From contig NZ_JAVHWZ010000003.1 of NCBI RefSeq assembly GCF_035607555.1, positions 62,001 through 126,000 on the forward strand: a stretch of DNA of 64,000 nucleotides. Direction: 5' to 3'. A program made the translations under genes and the position numbers. The stretch is from Candidatus Bealeia paramacronuclearis (GTDB lineage Bacteria; Pseudomonadota; Alphaproteobacteria; UBA9655). Below the pieces are notes generated by a model. That model saw only the letters and a program-made list of their open reading frames with translations, made no database searches and was not told the origin of the DNA. The stretch's first letter is position 1. Every line of letters starts with the position of its first letter. Below, in pieces: positions 9,311-18,861 of the stretch.

Positions 9311-10600
9311 TGGCCGGCATTACATCCCTAGATAACGCATCCAGTCTTCTGATTTCAGGAACAAACGTTGCCAAAAGCCTTTTGAATAACAAAGCTGAAC
9401 GTTTGGGAAGCTCTCAGAGTCCTGATTATACAAAAAAAGATCCTCTCATTGCGCTCACGACTTCAGGGGGCGGCTATTCTTCTGTATCTGTTCAAAAATA
9501 TGCACGGCTCGTTGATCCAGTAATGCGGCAGCAGAGATTTGATGCCATAGGCGATCTTTCTTTAGCAGAAGTTCAAAATAATTATGGAACACAACTTTCT
9601 AATCTCTTGGGACGCTTTAACGATGACAAAGCGCTCAGCAATCGAATTACAGATGTCTTTAGCAAAATTGACGCTCTCGTTAGTAGTCCCACGAACTCGA
9701 GAACGCCTTCAGATTTGAAAGATTCTTTCCTTCAACTCACTTCTATGCTGAATGATGTCACCAATGGTATTCAAACGCTTCGAACCCAATGTGAGCAAGA
9801 CATCGCATCAGGTGTTACAAAAACAAATACGCTTCTCCAGAATCTTTTCGATTCAAACACACAACTGAACAGCATCTTTGGTTTAGGGAACGATGTGTCA
9901 CGCGTAATGGACCCGCATGATTCTATTATAGAACAACTGGCCAGCTATTTGCCTTTAAAAGTTGAAGATCAAAAGTCTGGAGCCAGCTATATTACTTCGC
10001 CTTTTCCTTTATTGCTTCAAAAAAATGAACCTATTAGTTTTCAAGGTGGAAATGTTTTAACGCCGCAACAATTTTATAATATTAACGGCACAGGAACCCT
10101 TCAGGGCATTAAAGATGCTGATGGAAATGACGTCACTTATGCTCTAACTCGTGGCAGCTTAGGTGGGCTTATAGAACTCAGAGATACGATTTTACCCGAA
10201 GCTCAGTCTCTCATTGACAACCTCACAGCCACGCTTATGACTGAATTTAATGCTATTTCCAACAAGGGAACCGCTTATACGCCGGATAGTGTTTTAACGG
10301 GAGAACGTATTATTCCTCCCACTGGTGATACAACTCCTTTTACAGGACAAGGTACACTTCGCGTGGCACTCATTGATAGGACAACGCATATTATTACCAA
10401 TCACGTCGATATTAACATGGCAAATATTAATACCATTGGTGACATGAGAAATGCATTTGCAACGGTTCCAGGACTTACAACGGCGTATGACACAAACAAT
10501 CGCCTTCAACTCAATTCTAACAATCCAAACCTTGGAATTTCGATGGTCTCTTTGACCGGAGTGCAAACGGCATCTGAAACAACCACAGGAAAAAATTTAG

Positions 10601-10947
10601 CACGAGTTACGCAGTTTGCAGCAAAAGGGTGGGAATCTAAGCGAAAGACATGAGTTTTGTTATTTCTCTAGAGATATCATGCTTAATAACATCCCACTGC
10701 TGCTGATAAAAAGAGAAGCCTCCAGCAAGTCGTCTTTTAAATCTTTGAATCCAAGCCGAAATGGCAAGAAATATATGATTTCTTTGGGCTCGTCCCGTGC
10801 GAGACTGACAGCGTTCAAGACCGCATGTTTGCTTTAATTCCCGATGATAAACTTCGATTTTCCAACGCGATTTCATGACCAGTTCAATATGATCACGAGA
10901 GGGATTATCCCTATTGGTTCCGATATAATCCGTGCGACCGTTTTTGG
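10601..10947 (-). mobile_element. 3' fragment of the 1083-bp IS (positions 1083-737)
   Basis: Reverse-oriented right end of the element, carrying about the last 80 transposase codons (10637-10876) and one inverted repeat. It is the left outer end of the array in flgK and is cut off at the junction with the complete copy. Confidence 0.85.
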
Positions 10948-12030
10948 CACGAGTTACGCAGTTTGCAGGAGAAGAGAGAAGAGATAAGGTGAGAGGGAAT
11001 ATTTATTAAATGAGAAGAAATGATGTCTCGACACAAATGCACAAAATCACTTTATCGTTCATTTTTACAAGCCAGCAGTGTGCGCTATTCAGGGTTGGCA
11101 CTTTCGGAGGTGTCACCGATTCCATTGTCGCATGACAGCGTCAATCGATGGTTGAGTTCTAGTGCATTGCGTCCGAGCGGAGTGTGGAATCTTACTCAAT
11201 CTCTTATTAACAAGAAAGAACCTTGTTTTTTAGTATGTGACGATACAATTTTGGATAAAAATCGGAGCGAGAAGATAGAGCTTGTGCATTATCAGTATTC
11301 TGGGAATGCCCATGATGTTATTGCGGGGATAGGTCTTGTCAATTTGGTATGGCATGGCCTGAGGAGTCATGACTCTATTCCTGTTGATTATCGTATTTAT
11401 GATAAAGCCAGCGATGGCAAAAGCAAGAATGACCATTTCAGGGAAATGTTAAAGCTGGCTCAAGACAGAGGGATAAATCCGGATGACGTGGTTGCAGACG
11501 CTTGGTACTCGAGCTTGAATAATCTGAAGGCCATTGAATCCATAGGCTGGACATGGGTGATGGGGTTGAAGAAAAACAGGAAAGTGAATCGTGGAGAAAC
11601 TCTTGAAAAGCTGGACATTCCAGATGAAGGACTGAAAGTTCACTTACGCGGATATGGATGGATTACTGTTTTCCGGTTTGTTGCCAAAAACGGTCGCACG
11701 GATTATATCGGAACCAATAGGGATAATCCCTCTCGTGATCATATTGAACTGGTCATGAAATCGCGTTGGAAAATCGAAGTTTATCATCGGGAATTAAAGC
11801 AAACATGCGGTCTTGAACGCTGTCAGTCTCGCACGGGACGAGCCCAAAGAAATCATATATTTCTTGCCATTTCGGCTTGGATTCAAAGATTTAAAAGACG
11901 ACTTGCTGGAGGCTTCTCTTTTTATCAGCAGCAGTGGGATGTTATTAAGCATGATATCTCTAGAGAAATAACAAAACTCATGTCTTTCGCTTAGATTCCC
12001 ACCCTTTTGCTGCAAACTGCGTAACTCGTG
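10948..12030 (+). mobile_element. Complete 1083-bp insertion sequence (DDE transposase type)
   Basis: This is the only intact copy in the window. It has perfect terminal inverted repeats of about 21 bp starting CACGAGTTACGCAGTTTGC and one transposase gene. It has no target duplication of its own here: the left flank ends TTTGG and the right flank starts ATAGA, showing that rearrangement or adjacent deletion followed insertion. At the two outer insertion sites the element gives 5-bp duplications (TTTAG, TCTTA). Family is IS4/IS701-like by transposase style, but this was not resolved. Confidence 0.88.
11020..11994 (+). CDS. Transposase of the 1083-bp IS (IS4/IS701-like DDE)
   Basis: 324 residues. 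The candidate catalytic residues are an aspartate in CDDTILDK (around residue 75), an aspartate in VVADAWYSSL (around residue 160) and a glutamate in the C-terminal WKIEVYHRELKQTCGLERCQ. The last resembles the W-x-I-E...Y-R-E-x-K signature of the IS4 superfamily. It would cut and join the inverted repeats of its element. It is full length and undamaged, so this copy could mobilise all defective copies that still hold both ends. Start ATG at 11020 or 11023 is ambiguous. Confidence 0.88.
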   Translation: MMSRHKCTKSLYRSFLQASSVRYSGLALSEVSPIPLSHDSVNRWLSSSALRPSGVWNLTQSLINKKEPCFLVCDDTILDKNRSEKIELVHYQYSGNAHDVIAGIGLVNLVWHGLRSHDSIPVDYRIYDKASDGKSKNDHFREMLKLAQDRGINPDDVVADAWYSSLNNLKAIESIGWTWVMGLKKNRKVNRGETLEKLDIPDEGLKVHLRGYGWITVFRFVAKNGRTDYIGTNRDNPSRDHIELVMKSRWKIEVYHRELKQTCGLERCQSRTGRAQRNHIFLAISAWIQRFKRRLAGGFSFYQQQWDVIKHDISREITKLMSFA

Positions 12031-12461
12031 ATAGAGTCATGACTCCTCAGGCCATGCCATACCAAATTGACAAGACCTATCCCCGCAATAACATCATGGG
12101 CATTCCCAGAATACTGATAATGCACAAGCTCTATCTTCTCGCTCCGATTTTTATCCAAAATTGTATCGTCACATACTAAAAAACAAGGTTCTTTCTTGTT
12201 AATAAGAGATTGAGTAAGATTCCACACTCCGCTCGGACGCAATGCACTAGAACTCAACCATCGATTGACGCTGTCATGCGACAATGGAATCGGTGACACC
12301 TCCGAAAGTGCCAACCCTGAATAGCGCACACTGCTGGCTTGTAAAAATGAACGATAAAGTGATTTTGTGCATTTGTGTCGAGACATCATTTCTTCTCATT
12401 TAATAAATATTCCCTCTCACCTTATCTCTTCTCTCTTCTCCTGCAAACTGCGTAACTCGTG
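12031..12461 (-). mobile_element. 5' fragment of the 1083-bp IS (positions 431-1)
   Basis: Reverse-oriented left end of the element, joined directly to the 3' inverted repeat of the complete copy. The N-terminal transposase piece (11991-12389) therefore ends in codons read from the neighbouring inverted repeat (SYAVCSKRVGI). The same 431-bp piece with the same junction occurs reversed at 25296-25726. Confidence 0.85.
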
Positions 12462-12915
12462 CATAAATACGATAATCAACAGGAATAGAGTCATGACTCC
12501 TCAGGCCATGCCATACCAAATTGACAAGACCTATCCCCGCAATAACATCATGGGCATTCCCAGAATACTGATAATGCACAAGCTCTATCTTCTCGCTCCG
12601 ATTTTTATCCAAAATTGTATCGTCACATACTAAAAAACAAGGTTCTTTCTTGTTAATAAGAGATTGAGTAAGATTCCACACTCCGCTCGGACGCAATGCA
12701 CTAGAACTCAACCATCGATTGACGCTGTCATGCGACAATGGAATCGGTGACACCTCCGAAAGTGCCAACCCTGAATAGCGCACACTGCTGGCTTGTAAAA
12801 ATGAACGATAAAGTGATTTTGTGCATTTGTGTCGAGACATCATTTCTTCTCATTTAATAAATATTCCCTCTCACCTTATCTCTTCTCTCTTCTCCTGCAA
12901 ACTGCGTAACTCGTG
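12462..12915 (-). mobile_element. 5' fragment of the 1083-bp IS (positions 454-1)
   Basis: Second reverse-oriented left end, forming the right outer boundary of the array next to the TTTAG duplication and the resumed flgK frame. Its first bases (CATAAATACGATAATC) abut the inverted repeat of the preceding fragment. Confidence 0.85.
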
Positions 12916-13494
12916 TTTAGGAATCTCTCATTATTTTGGGTTTAACAGCGTGTTTTCAGCACCAGGTTTTAATCCCGAAGGCACAAATGTGGGCCTTTCA
13001 AATGTGGTGACGATGAGTTCAAAATTTCAAACGAACCCGTCTTTATTTCCCAAAGGAACTTTGAATACCGGAGTTGTTACTGACGGCACAACACCTGGTC
13101 CTTCCATTGGAGATGTATCTAACGCGGGACTCTATGTTTTAGATGCCTCACTTAATATTTCAGGCGTTGATCCTTTAAGAACAAGATCTGTTAATTTCCC
13201 TGCAGTCGGATCTTTGAGTGCGACAAATCAACCCTTTTATAGTTACTCCTCGGTTGTTTCTGGAAATATTGCACGTATTTCTGAAAATCTTGCAACTGCA
13301 GAAACGACGCAAACGCACCAACTCGAAGCTGTTCAAGACAATTATGACGCCCTTAGTAAAGTTGATCCGGAAGAAGAATTAATGACTCTTCCTGATGTGA
13401 CAATTTTGATGAATTTTTTGATGACAGCTCAGGCGCAGGTTCTTGAAGCCAAGCGCTCTATTCTCTCATTAACACGTGCTGCATGAGGTAAATT

Positions 13495-14376
13495 ATGATC
13501 ACAAATACACAACTTCCCCCCGCTTATCTCAGAGGTACATTAAATGCTTACTCTCAGTTAACAGACGCACAAACGCAAGTTTCAAGCGGAGAAATTGCCC
13601 AAACCCTTTCTCAATCTCCAGATGCCGCACAAGAGGTTATGATTAACAGTGCTCAAAAACAATGGGCGGACCATAAAATTAAACTTTTGACACAAATTGA
13701 TGTGGATGCCTCTACACGTGTAACTTCTATAGATGAAATTCTTGAAAGTGCCACACGTATTAGTACATTAATCATTCAGGCCAACTCTGGAGGCAATGGG
13801 CTGAACAATAGCTTTACAGAAAATATGAATCAGGAATTGACGACTATTTTTCAATCCCTCAATGTTAGAAACGATAATGGCGATTATCTTTTTTCAGGTA
13901 CGGCTTTAAACGTGCCCCCTGCGAATCGGGCGTTGTTAGTGAACCCTCCAACAACAGGAAGCACGCCCGATTTTACTTGGTTTCAAGGTTTGAATGATAC
14001 AGCCATCACAGCCAATTCTTCTGGAATTGAAATGTTATTACGAGGCGCTCAAATGGCCTATACAGCCTCCATGGGTCCACCTCCAGATCAAGCTAGACTT
14101 TCCAGTGCAATGCAACTTGTCAATCAAGGAATCCAAGACATGAGCGATGGAATATTACCATTGACCGTAAATGCTCAAAAAACTATCGAAACTGGAATTG
14201 ACTCTTGGACAAACTCACAAATCAACGCACAAAACCAAATTTCCAGTTTGGCAGACGCATCGATTATGGAAGCCGTAATGGCCATACAACAAAGGTCTGT
14301 AGAAATACAAGGAGCCTTCATTGCTAATGCAGAAATTCGAGACGCTATGAAAGCGTTAATTAACAGCATTCGTTAA
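13495..14376 (+). CDS. flgL: Hook-associated protein 3 FlgL
   Basis: 293 residues, the size of a compact alphaproteobacterial FlgL. The N-terminal helix (AYSQLTDAQTQVSSGEIAQT) and C-terminal helix (MEAVMAIQQRSVEIQGAFIA) form the flagellin-like D0/D1 core, and the middle contains DNGDYLFSGTALN, characteristic of FlgL. It joins FlgK to the filament. It follows flgK by 8 bp with GAGGT ahead of the ATG, and fliW follows after 15 bp. Since flgK is interrupted upstream, its expression may now depend on transcription entering through or from the IS array. Confidence 0.9.
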   Translation: MITNTQLPPAYLRGTLNAYSQLTDAQTQVSSGEIAQTLSQSPDAAQEVMINSAQKQWADHKIKLLTQIDVDASTRVTSIDEILESATRISTLIIQANSGGNGLNNSFTENMNQELTTIFQSLNVRNDNGDYLFSGTALNVPPANRALLVNPPTTGSTPDFTWFQGLNDTAITANSSGIEMLLRGAQMAYTASMGPPPDQARLSSAMQLVNQGIQDMSDGILPLTVNAQKTIETGIDSWTNSQINAQNQISSLADASIMEAVMAIQQRSVEIQGAFIANAEIRDAMKALINSIR

Positions 14377-14391
14377 AAAAGGAGAAAAAAA

Positions 14392-14910
14392 ATGGTCTTA
14401 AGTGAAATCGTACAAAAAACAATGAATCAAGGAATTCAAAAACATTTAATCATTCTAAATACAACACTGCCCATGACGGAGTTGGGTGTTTATCCCAGTC
14501 GGTATGGGGAGATTGAAGCTCAGGATGACAAAAAAATATATTTCGTCCATGGTCTTCCCGGATTTGATAATGCGAGAGAATTCAGCCTTATTGCCCTTCC
14601 TGAAAAGCAATATAAAGGCTTCTTCCTTCTTCAGAATTTAGAGAATGAGGATATAGCGTTCTTGACCCTGCCCTTGCCTGAAGAAATCGGACTCATCTCA
14701 GAAAATGATTTAAAAGAAGCCGCTATGGCCACGGGATGCCCTGTTAAAGATGCCCTGTTCCTCCTCGTGATTTCGATTGTGCAAGAAGGCCCCAAAGCCA
14801 AAATTTACGCCAATATGCGCGCCCCCATTGTGGTGGATATTCATCGCAGGGTCGCCCAACAATACGTTATGATCAATCCGGATTACCCAATCCGTTACGA
14901 CTTAACATAA
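14392..14910 (+). CDS. fliW: Flagellar assembly factor FliW
   Basis: 172 residues. The family motifs are visible: FVHGLPGFDNAREFSLIALP near residue 50, the LQNLENEDIAF stretch, and near the C-terminus NMRAPIVVDIHRRVAQQYVM. FliW binds flagellin or the RNA-binding regulator CsrA, linking flagellin supply to translation. Its position after flgL matches the flgK-flgL-fliW(-csrA) order known from Firmicutes; no csrA is present here. It carries about 35 extra N-terminal residues if the first ATG is used; a start at 14473 would remove most of these. GGAGAAAAAAA precedes the first ATG. Confidence 0.85.
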   Translation: MVLSEIVQKTMNQGIQKHLIILNTTLPMTELGVYPSRYGEIEAQDDKKIYFVHGLPGFDNAREFSLIALPEKQYKGFFLLQNLENEDIAFLTLPLPEEIGLISENDLKEAAMATGCPVKDALFLLVISIVQEGPKAKIYANMRAPIVVDIHRRVAQQYVMINPDYPIRYDLT

Positions 14911-14918
14911 AGGCACCT

Positions 14919-16334
14919 CTATTTTTCAGAAGCGTTCTGGGTTTTGAGTTCCACATTTTGACTGTGCCACTCATGCCAAGTATGGATCAAGGATTGCACT
15001 TCTTCAAGGCTGAATGATTGAGCCTGAGGCAACTTTAAAATACCTTCAATTTTTGAAGCAGAACATTTTGCCAATTCTTTTAAAATATTCATTCGCAATG
15101 AATGAGCAGCAGGATTTTGGGGGATAATTGACAAAATGGTGTGCCTGTATTGTGCAAGAATACTCATGCGATTTGAAATTTCCTGAGAATCCAGTTCAAG
15201 CCATATTTTCAAAATATCAAACCATCTCGAATCCATAAAAGGGTAATTATCATCTACTTGAAAATAAATGCTTTGAAACTTACTAGAGATAACTTGAATT
15301 TGATCAGCGCTCCCCGGAATCACAGCCAAGAAAAGCCAGTATTTTAGATTACTTGTATGATAAGGTATCTGTCTCTGATTTTCGTCAGGCACGGGTAGTT
15401 TGTCAAAAAATTTCAAAACAGGTGATTTTTTGAAAATCTCTAATCCTTCTGACAATTTTTCAGAGGTAAATTCCAACAACTGTGAAGCAAAACAATCAAC
15501 TTCTGGTTTTCCAAAAGCCTCCAAAAACTCAGGGATGACTTTTAAACGTGCAAGACTTGTTTGCGCGTCTAAATTCAAAATGGCGTTTATGAGCTTCCAA
15601 TTATAGGTAGAGATATCACTAAATTTATCAGTTTTAGCCAAAATATTAATATTTTGACTAATAACTTGGGCTCGTGCGATGAACTCTTTGAGCTCGACAT
15701 CAGGAACCCAAAGATTTAGAAAAAAACTTAAATCATGATTGGGTTTTATTTTTGAACGTTCTTTTAATTCATGTAAGTTTTTGGCCTTGGCCATCCAGAA
15801 AGGACTACAAAGCAGAAGCTTTTGACATTTTTCTCTCTGCAAATTATCCTTGGGTAAAATACCTGTTTTTTGCCCAATTACATGTAAAGGAAATCCAGTT
15901 TCCAATATGCGGTACATCCCTCTTAAAAAAGTCGCATTTTCTTTTTGAACACCTTCATAAGCTCTCTCTTTTATATTTTTAATTTCTTCATTGCTCCAAA
16001 CAAAAGCAGCTAAGTCAGGGGAATTAAAATTCCATCTGTTTGGATCTTCATTGACATTCCAAACCTCAATCATTTTTTGAGCGGCAATCTTATTTTGTTG
16101 CTCTCGACTATGAAAATTATACGTTTTCCCAATAAGTGCCAGGGATTCGAGAGTTTCCCAATCCATATAGAAAATTATTCTTTGAAAAATCTCTCCTGGC
16201 AATTCAACATTTTTTATTTTAACGGGAGGATAACCCTTTATTTTATATTCATCATCAACTGCTTTCAACGAAGCTATCAAAGCTGCACTTGTCATTAAAA
16301 GTGCTAACATTTTTTTGATCATTTTCTTTTTCAT
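14919..16334 (-). CDS. Exported protein with F-box-like motif
   Basis: About 471 residues. The start at 16334 is preceded by GGAG with 6-base spacing. The first 25 residues (MKKKMIKKMLALLMTSAALI) are a Sec signal peptide. Just after it, around residues 39-75, VELPGEIFQRIIFYMDWETL and then ESLALIGKTYNFHSREQQNK follow the eukaryotic F-box pattern (LPxEI, helix, L-x-x-L, hydrophobic helix). The rest is helical with no recognised domain. F-box proteins recruit targets to SCF ubiquitin ligases in eukaryotes, and several intracellular bacteria export such mimics. The motif call is by eye. The gene is convergent with fliW. Confidence 0.72.
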   Translation of the reverse strand: MKKKMIKKMLALLMTSAALIASLKAVDDEYKIKGYPPVKIKNVELPGEIFQRIIFYMDWETLESLALIGKTYNFHSREQQNKIAAQKMIEVWNVNEDPNRWNFNSPDLAAFVWSNEEIKNIKERAYEGVQKENATFLRGMYRILETGFPLHVIGQKTGILPKDNLQREKCQKLLLCSPFWMAKAKNLHELKERSKIKPNHDLSFFLNLWVPDVELKEFIARAQVISQNINILAKTDKFSDISTYNWKLINAILNLDAQTSLARLKVIPEFLEAFGKPEVDCFASQLLEFTSEKLSEGLEIFKKSPVLKFFDKLPVPDENQRQIPYHTSNLKYWLFLAVIPGSADQIQVISSKFQSIYFQVDDNYPFMDSRWFDILKIWLELDSQEISNRMSILAQYRHTILSIIPQNPAAHSLRMNILKELAKCSASKIEGILKLPQAQSFSLEEVQSLIHTWHEWHSQNVELKTQNASEK

Positions 16335-16463
16335 TACTGTCTCCATTTTTATAGATTAAGAATAATTGATTAAATTTTAATTTTTAAGGAATTCTGGAAA
16401 TGACTTCTCGATGATTTAACATAATTTCTTGACCCTCTCTCTTGAAATTGTCAAAGTGAGAAT

Positions 16464-17228
16464 ATGAAAAAATTTGCATTTATAGGTTCGGATTCCCCAG
16501 AAGCGAAAACAGCACTGGAGGTGCTTTCCAAAATTAATCCTCAACACACTGTCGAAGACGCGGATGTGATCATTGCTTTGGGGGGAGACGGACTTATGCT
16601 CGAAGTTCTCCATAAAACCCTTTCGATTTCAAAGCCTGTGTATGGCATGAATTGTGGAACGGTTGGTTTTTTGATGAATTCTTTTTCTGAAGACGCCCTT
16701 CAAGACCGCGTGAAAAAAGCAATCCCAACCCATCTGCATCCTTTGAAAATGTCCGCAAGAACGAATGCCGGGGAAATACACCGCGCCCTTGCATTTAACG
16801 AAGTCTCCCTCATTCGTGAATCACGACAAGCTTCTAAAATTGAAATTAGCATTGATGGTAGAGTTCGCTTAACGGAATTAATTTGTGATGGCGTTTTAAT
16901 CTCAACGCCTGCGGGAAGTACAGCATATAATCTTTCTGCCCATGGTCCGATTTTGCCCATAGGATCGCCACTTTTAGCTTTAACACCTATCAGCGCTTAT
17001 CGTCCTCGCAGATGGCACGGCGCCATTCTGCCTCATTCGGCCAATATTACATTTACCATTCTTGATCGTGAAAAGCGTCCTGTGACCGCCGTTGCCGATT
17101 TTACCGAAATCCGCGATGTGATCTCTGTCTCTATTCATGAAGATCGGACCCATTATGTAACCGTTCTTTTTGACGAGGGGCATAATTTAGAAGAGCGCAT
17201 TCTTCAAGAACAATTCCACGTGGGGTGA
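16464..17228 (+). CDS. nadK: NAD kinase
   Basis: 254 residues, typical for the short alphaproteobacterial enzyme. Motifs are DVIIALGGDGLMLEVLHKTL (the GGDG nucleotide-binding loop), NCGTVGFLMN, and CDGVLISTPAGSTAYNLSAH, the NAD-binding active site. It phosphorylates NAD to NADP using ATP in the cytosol, supplying NADPH metabolism. It is monocistronic, between an F-box-like gene on the other strand and a convergent HIT-family gene. Confidence 0.96.
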   Translation: MKKFAFIGSDSPEAKTALEVLSKINPQHTVEDADVIIALGGDGLMLEVLHKTLSISKPVYGMNCGTVGFLMNSFSEDALQDRVKKAIPTHLHPLKMSARTNAGEIHRALAFNEVSLIRESRQASKIEISIDGRVRLTELICDGVLISTPAGSTAYNLSAHGPILPIGSPLLALTPISAYRPRRWHGAILPHSANITFTILDREKRPVTAVADFTEIRDVISVSIHEDRTHYVTVLFDEGHNLEERILQEQFHVG

Positions 17229-17234
17229 GGTTTT

Positions 17235-17642
17235 TTAAACGACCTCAAATCCCGCTCTTAATTTTTCGATCGTCTCTTCGAGGTGTTCGGGAGTATAGGG
17301 AGCTTTAAAATCCCCCTTCCAAGCCGCACTCGGCCAAGCCTTGTCCCCCACATAACGGGCCACCACATGAACATGAAGTTGGGGCACGATATTTCCCAAG
17401 GATCCCACATTTAATTTATCAGGACTAAAAATGGATTGGGTGACATGACTGGCGCGGACAATTTCTCTAATGAGTTGAATTTGATCCCCCTCTTCAAGTT
17501 CTATAATTTCACGGACATGGAGACGCTTGGGAATTAAAAGGATCCAAGGAAACGTAGAATTCAAACTCAGTCGAATTTGAGACAATTCAAGATCGGTCAC
17601 ATAGACAGAGTCTTCTTCCAGGCGCGGGTCAAGAGTGAACAT
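17235..17642 (-). CDS. HIT-family nucleotide-binding protein
   Basis: 135 residues from the ATG at 17642, chosen for AAAGGA 7 bases upstream. The signature is IVPQLHVHVVARY, the H-x-H-x-x histidine triad variant in which the final hydrophobic residues precede arginine. HIT proteins hydrolyse nucleotide phosphoramidates or dinucleoside polyphosphates through the triad histidine; the exact substrate cannot be read from sequence. It lies 61 bp after the GNAT gene on the same strand and is convergent with nadK. Confidence 0.88.
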   Translation of the reverse strand: MFTLDPRLEEDSVYVTDLELSQIRLSLNSTFPWILLIPKRLHVREIIELEEGDQIQLIREIVRASHVTQSIFSPDKLNVGSLGNIVPQLHVHVVARYVGDKAWPSAAWKGDFKAPYTPEHLEETIEKLRAGFEVV

Positions 17643-17703
17643 GGTGGAGTCCTTTTTTTGTTGATAATAAAGACTACCCCAACTTTTCTGAAAAGCAAAT
17701 CTC

Positions 17704-18786
17704 CTAGATTTCCTTTCGATAGGTATAGGCATTAACCAAATTACCTTTAAGAGTTTTTAAAATCTTTGGACTTGTATTGATTCTTTGAAAGTTCATTTTC
17801 TCGTAAAAACCAGGTGCCTGAAAATCTATGGTCCCCAATTGCGCAATGTGTGCCCCTTGAGATTTGGAAAAAGACAGAGCAGCGTTCATCACCTTGCTTC
17901 CCAAGCCTGTTCCACGCACACTGGAGTCAATCCAAAATATATCAATGTCACTATGGGGAATCACCACGTCTTTTGTGTTAAGTGTTCCAAAAAGCCCCCC
18001 TTTAATAATTCCATTTTTTCTGACAAACACACCAAAGTTTCCCAAAGGGACAGGAGGAGACTCCTCTTGAGGTTCAACTCTCCATTCAAAGGCGTTCTTA
18101 AAAGTCTTGATCTCACCCTCTAATGCGAAAATCATACTAGAAATGTGATGTATTTTAGAAGTTTTGAGACGTCGTTTTCCTTTTGATGCCTTAACTTTTT
18201 TTAATTCCTCTTGCCACTTTTGAAGTTGGAGGTTTAGGCATTTTTTTCTGTCACAAAGATCCTGTTTTGATGTTGCCGACGTCAGCAGTTCTTTATAAAA
18301 ATTCTGAGTATAAACTGGTTCCTTAAGATGAGGAGTTTCTCCTGTAAGAACATACCCATGAGTGCGCAAAAACTCAGACAACTTAAATCCATCATGTTGA
18401 GTCAAACTGAGTGGCTCTATCGGTTCCTTCCCATTTTTGACAGAGATATAGGAACGGCGAATCCCTTTTTGAAGGGCTTCTTTTTCAAGCTTCATCAAAA
18501 GGGTTGCAGTTTTAGAAGCCCCCAACTGCAAAAGAAGATCATCAAACGCACCAGAAATACTTTCTTGAAAAGCACAGGCAAAAGGTTCAGAAGAGTGGGG
18601 CAAATAAATTAACGTTTCTGAAAAATTTTCGAGGTATTGCCGATTGTGTCCCATAAGCCCATATCCAACTTTCAGGCAATCATTGGGATGAGCGAGAGGT
18701 GAAAGTGTAATTTCAAGATTACCTGGAATTTTAAAAGGTTTTTTATATCCTGGAATTTGGATGAGTTTCGATTTTTGAAACCACAC
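17704..18786 (-). CDS. GNAT-family acetyltransferase, probably lacking its original N-terminus
   Basis: About 360 residues from a GTG start at 18786. The C-terminal part holds a GNAT fold: IDSSVRGTGLGSKVMNAALS is the acetyl-CoA binding motif (R/Q-x-x-G-x-G) and FQAPGFYEKMNFQRI the usual beta6-beta7 region. The first 230 residues match no family I know. The same frame continues upstream past one TAA (18862-18864) into a signal-peptide sequence, so this is probably the body of an originally longer exported protein, now translated from an internal start or not at all. AAAAGGG before the GTG gives a fair ribosome binding site. Confidence 0.72.
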   Translation of the reverse strand: MWFQKSKLIQIPGYKKPFKIPGNLEITLSPLAHPNDCLKVGYGLMGHNRQYLENFSETLIYLPHSSEPFACAFQESISGAFDDLLLQLGASKTATLLMKLEKEALQKGIRRSYISVKNGKEPIEPLSLTQHDGFKLSEFLRTHGYVLTGETPHLKEPVYTQNFYKELLTSATSKQDLCDRKKCLNLQLQKWQEELKKVKASKGKRRLKTSKIHHISSMIFALEGEIKTFKNAFEWRVEPQEESPPVPLGNFGVFVRKNGIIKGGLFGTLNTKDVVIPHSDIDIFWIDSSVRGTGLGSKVMNAALSFSKSQGAHIAQLGTIDFQAPGFYEKMNFQRINTSPKILKTLKGNLVNAYTYRKEI

Positions 18787-18861
18787 CGTCTGCCCTTTTG
18801 ATGGATTGAGACGGTTGTCAGATTTCGGATCAGTCGCATCAAAACCTATACGTTTTAAAGA

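Larger units (their letters stand above)
10601..12915. mobile_element. Nested IS array inserted in flgK (target duplication TTTAG)
   Basis: The 2315-bp insert begins CACGAGTTACGCAGTTTGC and ends with its inverse, and is flanked by the direct repeat TTTAG (10596-10600 and 12916-12920). It is made of four pieces of one 1083-bp element. Using element coordinates they are: 1083-737 reversed (10601-10947), a complete forward copy (10948-12030), 431-1 reversed (12031-12461) and 454-1 reversed (12462-12915). The outer ends belong to an original reverse copy that lost its positions 455-736. The pieces appear identical in sequence where they overlap, which indicates very recent activity. Confidence 0.9.
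9310..13486 (+). pseudogene. flgK: Hook-associated protein 1 FlgK, interrupted by a nested IS array
   Basis: The 5' part (9310-10600, about 430 codons) and the 3' part (12921-13486) belong to one flgK gene split by the IS array at 10601-12915. The N-terminus (SLDNASSLLISGTNVAKSLL) and the central LRTQCEQDIASGVTKTNTLL are typical of FlgK; the 3' part resumes with GISHYFGFNSVFSA and ends in the conserved C-terminal helix (MNFLMTAQAQVLEAKRSILS). Removing the array and one 5-bp duplication leaves 1857 nt, an intact 618-residue frame, so the insertion is recent and the only visible lesion. Without FlgK the filament cannot be attached to the hook, so motility should be lost unless another copy exists. 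Confidence 0.9.

Noticed and set aside
10596-12920. Assignment of the 1083-bp IS to the IS701 family on 4-bp YTAR duplications
   Set aside because: Both insertion sites give 5-bp duplications (TTTAG, TCTTA), not 4, so the family was left open.
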